Source: Lamprobacter sp964516305
Lineage (GTDB): Bacteria > Pseudomonadota > Gammaproteobacteria > Chromatiales > Chromatiaceae
Assembly: GCA_964516305.1 (NCBI GenBank)
Contig: CAZEZH010000157.1
Span: 1-6,553, forward strand
Length of the DNA stretch: 6,553 nt
Reading direction: 5' to 3'
Translations under genes and position numbers: made by a program
Shown: positions 1-6,553 of the stretch, piece after piece
Layout: each line of letters starts with the position of its first letter
Numbering within the stretch: the stretch's first letter is position 1
Notes under the pieces: model-generated
The model's input: the letters and a program-made list of their open reading frames with translations, nothing else
Told to the model about the DNA's origin: nothing
Databases searched by the model: none

Positions 1-53
1 AGCAGGGAGCTGCGCTCAAGCCTCCAAGGACGGATTCACGGCGTCCCCCGACA
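1..53 (-). repeat. Possible dispersed (REP-like) intergenic repeat, cut by the window edge
   Basis: Read on the minus strand this stretch contains GGGGGACGCCGTGAATCCG followed by TCCTTGGAGGCTTGAGCGC. I recognise this wording (a 'CGCCGTGAATCC-TCC-TGGAGGCTC' phrase followed by a hairpin) as a recurrent intergenic element of Chromatiaceae and some Xanthomonadales genomes. That is recall, not a search. Only one copy is visible, and the part expected to form the hairpin would lie beyond position 1. No reading frame continues through the following bases: all three forward frames reach a stop between 103 and 129. The stretch lies downstream of the stop of the minus-strand enzyme gene, a usual place for such elements. 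Confidence 0.4.
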
Positions 54-208
54 GGCGGTACCCGACCCCGGCGCCAGCACCAAGCTCGAACCCGGCACCT
101 CTAGCTTAGCAGCACAACCCCAGGCTTAATCACAAAGCCAAGCTCCATCCATCAACGCCCCCAGCGCCAGCTCCACCCCACAACGCCCCGCAACAACGCA
201 ACAAGCGA

Positions 209-2446
209 TCAACCCATCAACCCCAAAGCCCGACCAGCCAACGCCTCCCCGGTGATCCCATTGAACGCCATGATCTCAGCAGGCGACGCCGTCGTCTCCC
301 CCCGCTGCCAGCCGACCAGATCCCGCGCCCCAGCCCGCGACCGCAACAACACCGGCTCCAACGCCACCGTGCCACCGCCACTCACCGCAACCAACGCATC
401 CCCATCAAACAGATCCGCAAACGCCGAGTCATCCATAAACCGCCCATCCGCCTCCGCACTGTGCGACCAAGCCACATCCCCAGCCCGATACAAGCGGCGC
501 GGATTCGCCACCGCAACCACCCGCACCCGATGCCCAGCCGCCTCCAACGCATCCTTCGCCTCGAACACCGGCAACAACACCATATCCCCAGTCACCGCGA
601 ACACCACCAAAGACCCCGCACCGGCCGGCGACTCATACAACACCACCGCACCCTCATCGATCGCCCGCGCAGCCTGCTCTGGCGTCGTATACACCGGCAA
701 CGCCGACTTACTCGCCACCATGCTGATGCACTTATTGAACTGCGACGTTGCCCAAGCAAAGGACGCCTGCATCATGTTTGCATCACAGGGGTACAGTAGA
801 TAGCTATTGCCATTGCGCATCTGCCCACCCAGATAGTTCTCGATCTCCGGGCGCTGATGGGTCCAGCCATTCCGCCCCTGCTCCAATGCACCGGCGGTAA
901 ACATGCTCAACACCGCCGGCGTGCGCCGCCGCAGCTCCGCCATCGCCTGCGCCACCGTCTGCACGATCGGCCAGCCATTGATCGCGAAGCTCTCGTACGA
1001 CAACCACAGCGAGCGACCACCGAACAACGCAATCCCCGCCGCCAGACCCGCACAGGCATCCTCGCTCAGCGGTTCATACACCTGACCGGTCGGCGCCTGG
1101 TTATAGAGCGCATCCACGGTCGGATGGCGGATCTTCAGCCGCTCATTGATCACCTTCATCGCCGAGGCCTCGTTGCCATCGGCATTGGTCACCACGAACA
1201 GCGGATCACGCTCACCCAGCGTCGCCACCATCTCCGCCATCGCCGTCGCGGGCACCGCCTTCTCGCCGACCGCAAACGCCTGCATCGGCAGCTCGCCCAC
1301 CTCTGGCAACGGACGCTCGAATTCAGTCACCGCCACCCGACCCGCCGGACCACCACCGGCCCGTGCCATCAGCGTGCGCACCAGCGCCCAGGCCTCCGGC
1401 GCCAGCGCGCCATGCTCCAGCGCCTCGGCAATGCTCGGCTTCTCCGGCTTGTCGCCCGGATACAGGTTGTGCGACTTGGCTCCGCGCGCATGCACCCCGG
1501 CGCCTTTCAACTGTTTGATGATCACCGCCGTCAAGGTGCCGCTCATCGCCGAGTCGGCCGCCTCGCGCATGCCGTCCAATACCGCCCGAGTGAAGGCCGC
1601 CCGCGCCGACTCGCTAAACAGCGTGCTGTCGACATAGGCCTCTGGCTGATCAGCATCGTCAAACGCCTTGGCATCGATCAGGATCACCCGCTCGAAGCCA
1701 TGCGTCTGCCAATACGCCGTCATCTGCGCGTTGTCCATCAAGGACACCATCGAATGATGCTCCTGGCTGTAGCCGTTCCAGATCAGCACCGGCAGAAAGT
1801 TGGTCACCTCCGGATAGCTGGTATGGAAATGCTTCATCGCCGAGAGGATGTAGGGCTCACCGAGACCACCGTCTCCAATGGTGCAGGGAAACAGCTTGTC
1901 GCGGTTCAGATAGGCGCCCGCCATCGCAAAATGCTGCCCCTGACCGAGCGGCCCAGCCGGTGCCAGCAGACCCGGAATGGCACCCGACAGATGCCCAAGC
2001 AGCCCATCGCGCTCGCGGAAGCGCTCCTGCATCTGGGTCATCGTGCTGATACCCATCGCCTCCAGCGAGCCATCCAAGAACATGCTGCTATAGAAACCCG
2101 GCGCATGATGGCCAACCTCGGTGACGATGTTCTTGTGCCCAAGCATGATCAGCGCCGCGATCGCATCCGCCGAGCTGGCGAAACCGCCCGGATGCCCAGA
2201 CTCCTTCGACGCACACAGCTGCAGCGTCGCATAGCGCAGCGCATCCGCGATCAGCCGAGTTTGAAACACCGCCGCCTCGTCGACCTGCGAGATCGCCGCC
2301 TGCCCCTCGCCGATCGCCGGCTCGGACAGCGCCGCAAACTCCTCCTTCAGCGGACCAAAATGCAGCACGCCTTCGCAGAAGGCGGGGATGGCAGTCGATT
2401 GGGCCTGGATTTGGCCAGTGGCGGTCGCGGAAGCAGATGCACTCAT
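209..2446 (-). CDS. Transketolase/phosphoketolase-like thiamine-diphosphate enzyme
   Basis: Predicted cytosolic ThDP- and Mg-dependent enzyme of 745 residues that probably cleaves or transfers ketol units of sugar phosphates. The exact reaction cannot be read from the sequence. The N-terminal pyrophosphate domain (about 60-330) shows SGHPGG (83-88), GHHAPGFY (112-119), GPLGQG (165-170, as in transketolase) and the ThDP/Mg signature GDGGLGEP (191-198) with a matching Asn at 224. The stretch around 86-119 also recalls AceE-type pyruvate dehydrogenase E1. The pyrimidine domain (about 395-595) looks phosphoketolase-like: YESF with the likely cofactor-activating Glu485, NGWTHQRPE (526-534) and LYPCDANMM (551-559). 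A smaller C-terminal domain (about 605-745) follows. I chose the ATG at 2446 because AGAGGA sits 9 nt upstream and the protein-like sequence begins there. A longer frame from 2593 would run through the operator region. It is about 50 residues shorter than typical phosphoketolases and somewhat longer than typical transketolases. It is transcribed divergently from an IclR regulator. The last ~165 codons use leucine codons unlike the rest. Some database relatives may be named transketolase, phosphoketolase or xylulose-5-phosphate epimerase; I cannot choose among these. Confidence 0.85.
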   Translation of the reverse strand: MSASASATATGQIQAQSTAIPAFCEGVLHFGPLKEEFAALSEPAIGEGQAAISQVDEAAVFQTRLIADALRYATLQLCASKESGHPGGFASSADAIAALIMLGHKNIVTEVGHHAPGFYSSMFLDGSLEAMGISTMTQMQERFRERDGLLGHLSGAIPGLLAPAGPLGQGQHFAMAGAYLNRDKLFPCTIGDGGLGEPYILSAMKHFHTSYPEVTNFLPVLIWNGYSQEHHSMVSLMDNAQMTAYWQTHGFERVILIDAKAFDDADQPEAYVDSTLFSESARAAFTRAVLDGMREAADSAMSGTLTAVIIKQLKGAGVHARGAKSHNLYPGDKPEKPSIAEALEHGALAPEAWALVRTLMARAGGGPAGRVAVTEFERPLPEVGELPMQAFAVGEKAVPATAMAEMVATLGERDPLFVVTNADGNEASAMKVINERLKIRHPTVDALYNQAPTGQVYEPLSEDACAGLAAGIALFGGRSLWLSYESFAINGWPIVQTVAQAMAELRRRTPAVLSMFTAGALEQGRNGWTHQRPEIENYLGGQMRNGNSYLLYPCDANMMQASFAWATSQFNKCISMVASKSALPVYTTPEQAARAIDEGAVVLYESPAGAGSLVVFAVTGDMVLLPVFEAKDALEAAGHRVRVVAVANPRRLYRAGDVAWSHSAEADGRFMDDSAFADLFDGDALVAVSGGGTVALEPVLLRSRAGARDLVGWQRGETTASPAEIMAFNGITGEALAGRALGLMG

Positions 2447-2455
2447 GAATGGATA

Positions 2456-2461
2456 TCCTCT
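2456..2461 (-). promoter_or_regulatory. Ribosome binding site of the ThDP enzyme gene
   Basis: On the minus strand AAAGAGGA ends 9 nt before the ATG at 2446. The core AGAGGA is a good Shine-Dalgarno match at normal spacing. It decides the start in favour of 2446 over the upstream in-frame ATG at 2593, which has no comparable site and would put 49 non-conserved residues in front. Confidence 0.7.
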
Positions 2462-2542
2462 TTGTCGATGTTTTGTCGAGCCCGTAAAAGCCCTGGCGAC
2501 GGACTCTGATTGCTTGACGCATAGATTGAGACTCGTCAGCAC

Positions 2543-2577
2543 TTTTCGCAATAAGGAAAAGCTTCCATAATGCGGAA
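2543..2577. promoter_or_regulatory. Paired IclR-type operator palindromes in the divergent intergenic region
   Basis: Two adjacent dyads are visible. The right one is TTCCATAATGCGGAA (2563-2577), a 15-bp TTCC-N7-GGAA palindrome of the size and style of IclR-family operators. The left one is TTTTCGCAATAAGGAAAA (2543-2560), TTTTC-N8-GAAAA. The two halves are also near-inverted copies of each other: the left arm TTTTCGCAATAAGGAA matches the reverse of the right arm, TTTTCCGCATTATGGAA, with one gap and two mismatches. Together they form a 36-bp dyad around AAGC. They lie 24 bp upstream of the regulator start and about 115 bp upstream of the enzyme start. This suits regulator autocontrol and perhaps control of the enzyme promoter. 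The palindromes are seen directly; binding is inferred. Confidence 0.6.
2566..2571 (+). promoter_or_regulatory. Candidate -10 box of the regulator promoter
   Basis: CATAAT matches the sigma-70 -10 consensus at five of six positions and lies inside the right operator palindrome. A repressor bound there would block RNA polymerase. The expected -35 position, 17 bp upstream, reads TTTTCG and is poor. The promoter is therefore weak or activator-dependent, if real. I could not find a convincing promoter for the divergent enzyme gene. Confidence 0.25.
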
Positions 2578-2601
2578 AATCATCACTGAGCACTCGCCCC
2601 G

Positions 2602-3444
2602 ATGACCATGCCTACGCACACTCCCAAGCCAACACAGACATCCGCGCCTGCATCTGCATCCGCGCCAGCACAAGCACCAACGCCGCCGCCAGCACCTAAG
2701 CCCACCTCCACACCCCGCATCCAGGTCATCGACCGCGCCGCCGCCCTGCTCGACACCATCGCCCGCTACCCAGACCCAGTCAGTCTCAAGGTACTCACCG
2801 CAGAGACCAGCCTGCATGCATCGACCGCGCATCGCATCCTCGCCGCGCTGATCCAGAACGGCTTCGTCGAACGCGACCCCGCTGGCCACTATCGGCTCGG
2901 ACTGCGTCTGCTTCAGCTTGGGGTGCGCCTGCGCGGCGATGTCGATCTGCGTGCGATCGCACGCCCGGTGATGGAGGCCCTGCGCGACCGGCTCGGCGAG
3001 AGCATCAACCTCACCATTCGCGAAGGCGACGAGGTGGTCTATATCGAAAAGGCCACGCCCAATCGGATGATCCATGTGCAGCAGCTCATCGGCGCCCGCG
3101 CACCCTTACACGTCACCGCCGTCGGCAAGCTGATGCTCGGCGCCGGCGGAGAACAAGCGATTCGAGCCTATGCCGAGCGCACCAACCTGCCGGCCTATAC
3201 CCGCAACACCCTGAGCGATGTCGCGCACCTGCGCGCGGCCTGTCTGGACGCGATCGAGCGGGGCTACGCGCTCGACGATGAAGAGGCCGAACTCGACGTC
3301 GGCTGCATCGGCGTCCTGCTCTACGACAGCACCGCTCGCGTCGCCGGCGGCCTCTCGGTCTCAGCGCCGATCGAACGCCGGCAGCTAGAGTGGATCACGG
3401 ACCTGCAGCAGGCAGGACAGCGCATCTCCGAGCAGCTCGGCTAA
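2602..3444 (+). CDS. IclR-family transcriptional regulator
   Basis: 280-residue DNA-binding regulator. Residues about 38-100 form the IclR winged helix-turn-helix: IQVIDRAAALLDTIA opens it, SLHASTAHRILAALIQNGFV (70-89) holds the recognition helix, and DPAGHYRLG (92-100) is the wing. Residues about 115-278 form the IclR effector-binding domain. Typical family words are INLTIREGDEVVYIEK (135-150), PLHVTAVGKLMLG (168-180) and the LDVGCIGVLLYD stretch (231-242). The first ~37 residues are a Pro/Ala/Thr/Ser-rich low-complexity tail that most family members lack. The start is uncertain: ATG occurs at 2602 and 2608, with only a weak GAG (2588-2590) upstream. It is divergent to the ThDP enzyme gene, which makes that gene its probable target. 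IclR proteins bind small organic acids or sugar derivatives; the effector here is unknown, but a metabolite of the neighbouring enzyme is a reasonable guess. Two palindromes just upstream suggest autoregulation. Confidence 0.92.
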   Translation: MTMPTHTPKPTQTSAPASASAPAQAPTPPPAPKPTSTPRIQVIDRAAALLDTIARYPDPVSLKVLTAETSLHASTAHRILAALIQNGFVERDPAGHYRLGLRLLQLGVRLRGDVDLRAIARPVMEALRDRLGESINLTIREGDEVVYIEKATPNRMIHVQQLIGARAPLHVTAVGKLMLGAGGEQAIRAYAERTNLPAYTRNTLSDVAHLRAACLDAIERGYALDDEEAELDVGCIGVLLYDSTARVAGGLSVSAPIERRQLEWITDLQQAGQRISEQLG

Positions 3445-3480
3445 TCCAATCGCATAGCAGCCATCGGCATGCTGGGTTAG
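3441..3480 (+). terminator. Imperfect extended hairpin after the regulator gene, possible terminator
   Basis: The right arm GGCATGCTGGGTTAG (3466-3480) pairs as one continuous block with three segments on the left: CTAATCCA (3441-3448, eight pairs including one G-U), GCAT (3452-3455) and GCC (3459-3461). The loop is ATC, with bulges of 3 and 4 nt on the left side. The stem includes the regulator's stop codon (3442-3444). No clean T-run follows (ATTGTTGC), so factor-independent termination would be inefficient. It could instead be an mRNA-end stabilising structure or chance. Confidence 0.3.
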
Positions 3481-3534
3481 ATTGTTGCAGCAGAGCGTCG
3501 TGGCAGAGCAATGGCACAGGATGAACAACCTGGC

Positions 3535-3540
3535 AAGGAG
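3535..3540 (+). promoter_or_regulatory. Shine-Dalgarno sequence of the small protein gene
   Basis: AAGGAG is a perfect anti-16S match 12 nt before the ATG at 3553. The spacing is at the long end. It favours 3553 over the in-frame ATG at 3511, which has only a loose AGAG upstream. Confidence 0.45.
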
Positions 3541-3552
3541 CCTGATATCGCG

Positions 3553-3750
3553 ATGATCGAGGTGAATCGCTATCCAAACCTCCGCTTTCTAACCTGGCAA
3601 CTGCATCAAGACCTGATTCGGGAGGATGAGGCCTTCTTTGTCTACGAAAGGGAGTGGCAGCATGTCGATGCCGACAACCTGACCGCCGAAGAGCAAGCTC
3701 TCATCGACCATCTCACTGCTTGTTACGGAAACTGCGTGCTGAATGTTTGA
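3553..3750 (+). CDS. Small acidic protein of unknown function (65 residues)
   Basis: I cannot assign a family. The protein reads like a compact soluble domain: NRYPNLRFLTWQLH near the start, an acidic middle (DLIREDEAFFVYEREWQ, about 20-36), TAEEQALIDHL (44-54), and an end in YGNCVLNV. The spread of aromatic residues (F, W, Y), the helix-like amphipathic pattern and the absence of low complexity suggest a real gene rather than a chance frame. There is no signal peptide and no membrane segment. If the upstream ATG at 3511 is used, the protein gains 14 polar residues. The gene lies 108 bp after the IclR gene on the same strand and converges on the YgiQ gene, whose stop is 28 bp away. I have a vague memory of similar short proteins in purple sulfur bacteria. 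No function can be inferred from the neighbours. Confidence 0.5.
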   Translation: MIEVNRYPNLRFLTWQLHQDLIREDEAFFVYEREWQHVDADNLTAEEQALIDHLTACYGNCVLNV

Positions 3751-3778
3751 GCGATCACACCATCGCCACAGGACGGGT

Positions 3779-6109
<2,331 letters not shown>

Positions 6110-6119
6110 GATCGGATGC

Positions 6120-6553
6120 TTAACGCCGGAAGCCTTCGAGGTTCTCTAGAAACCAGCCGTAGGTCTGTCTAAGCCCGGCCTCAAGCCCATACCCTGACCG
6201 CCAGCCAAGCGCGGTAAGACGCGAGACATCGAGCAGCTTGCGTGGCGGCCCGTCTGGTTTGCTCGTGTCAAAGCCCAGCGCGCCCTGGTAGCCGGTGACC
6301 TTGGCGATGGTCTCGGCCAGCTCGCGGATGGTCACGTCAACACCAGTGCCTACATTGATATGAGAGCACATGGGCTGGGTGTTGGCTTGATAGGTCTCGA
6401 GGTCGAGATTGAGCACATGCAGGCAGGCGGCGGCCATGTCGTCGACATGCAGGAATTCGCGCTTTGGAGTGCCGGTGCCCCAGATGACGACCTCGGGGGC
6501 ATTGCTCTGGGTGGCCTCGTGGAAGCGTCTGAGCAGCGCCGGGATGACGTGAC
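6120..6553 (-). CDS. fcl: GDP-L-fucose synthase, C-terminal 143 residues (partial)
   Basis: GDP-4-keto-6-deoxymannose epimerase/reductase, an extended short-chain dehydrogenase that makes GDP-L-fucose with NADPH for surface polysaccharides. The gene runs off the right edge, so the Rossmann fold and the catalytic Cys/Tyr/Lys are outside. The fragment aligns by eye with E. coli Fcl almost without gaps. It begins at the equivalent of His179 (HVIPALLRRF), contains the Arg187 equivalent (fragment residue 9) and the Arg209 equivalent in WGTGTPKREFLHVDD (residue 31). Further along are SHINVGTGVDVTIREL and the Lys283 equivalent in PDGPPRKLLD (residue 105). The end WFLENLEGFRR matches the family terminus, so this is a complete natural C-terminus. 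It should lie with other nucleotide-sugar genes, such as GDP-mannose 4,6-dehydratase, to the right of the window. The YgiQ gene follows on the same strand. Confidence 0.96.
   Translation of the reverse strand, partial: HVIPALLRRFHEATQSNAPEVVIWGTGTPKREFLHVDDMAAACLHVLNLDLETYQANTQPMCSHINVGTGVDVTIRELAETIAKVTGYQGALGFDTSKPDGPPRKLLDVSRLTALGWRSGYGLEAGLRQTYGWFLENLEGFRR

Noticed and set aside
123..139. GGCTT/AAGCC inverted repeat downstream of the ThDP enzyme gene
   Set aside because: It is a five-pair stem with a seven-base loop and no T-tract, likely by chance in this biased sequence.
857..2509. Long plus-strand open frame (550 codons) opposite the ThDP enzyme gene
   Set aside because: It is extremely rich in Arg, His and Gln with no domain-like pattern, as expected for the antisense of a high-GC gene. 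The minus-strand frame shows clear ThDP-enzyme motifs.
2503..2522. Possible sigma-54 (-24/-12) promoter in the divergent region
   Set aside because: The TGGC and TGC elements present do not have the required GG-N10-GC spacing.
2447..2593. N-terminal extension of the ThDP enzyme to an ATG at 2593
   Set aside because: It would read through the operator palindromes, its 49 residues look non-conserved, and AGAGGA is correctly placed for the ATG at 2446.
3751..3766. GCGAT-CACACC-ATCGC hairpin between the convergent stops
   Set aside because: The stem is only five base pairs with no T-run on either side, so I do not call it a terminator.

Overview
The window looks like a chromosomal piece of a high-GC gammaproteobacterium. 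The GDP-L-fucose synthase and YgiQ proteins read very close to their enterobacterial relatives as I remember them. The style of the small protein and a repeat-like stretch at the left edge remind me of purple sulfur bacteria (Chromatiaceae), but that placement is only an impression. There are no RNA genes, no CRISPR array, no insertion sequence and no phage genes.

Layout, left to right. Positions 1-208 are non-coding: a stretch at 1-53 resembles a dispersed repeat and is cut by the window edge, followed by C/A-rich sequence. On the minus strand, 2446-209 encodes a 745-residue thiamine-diphosphate enzyme. Its N-terminal half carries transketolase-type motifs and its C-terminal half looks like a phosphoketolase. 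A 155-bp divergent intergenic region (2447-2601) separates it from an IclR-family regulator on the plus strand (2602-3444). That region holds a clear pair of IclR-style palindromes (2543-2577). After the regulator come a long imperfect hairpin (3441-3480) and a small acidic protein of unknown function (3553-3750, plus). Convergent to it, on the minus strand, lie a YgiQ-family radical SAM protein (6109-3779) and, upstream of that, the last 143 residues of GDP-L-fucose synthase (6553-6120), cut by the right edge.

How the genes fit together. The regulator and the ThDP enzyme form a classic divergent regulator-target pair, so the likely story is effector-dependent control of a sugar-phosphate or ketose-cleaving enzyme together with regulator autocontrol. 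GDP-L-fucose synthase belongs to nucleotide-sugar (polysaccharide or O-antigen) synthesis. YgiQ follows it closely on the same strand, but I see no functional link between them. The most unusual content is the transketolase/phosphoketolase-like enzyme with its operator pair, the abrupt leucine codon shift in the last quarter of that gene, and a 12-bp tandem repeat inside the YgiQ linker. No intergenic stretch exceeds 300 bases.
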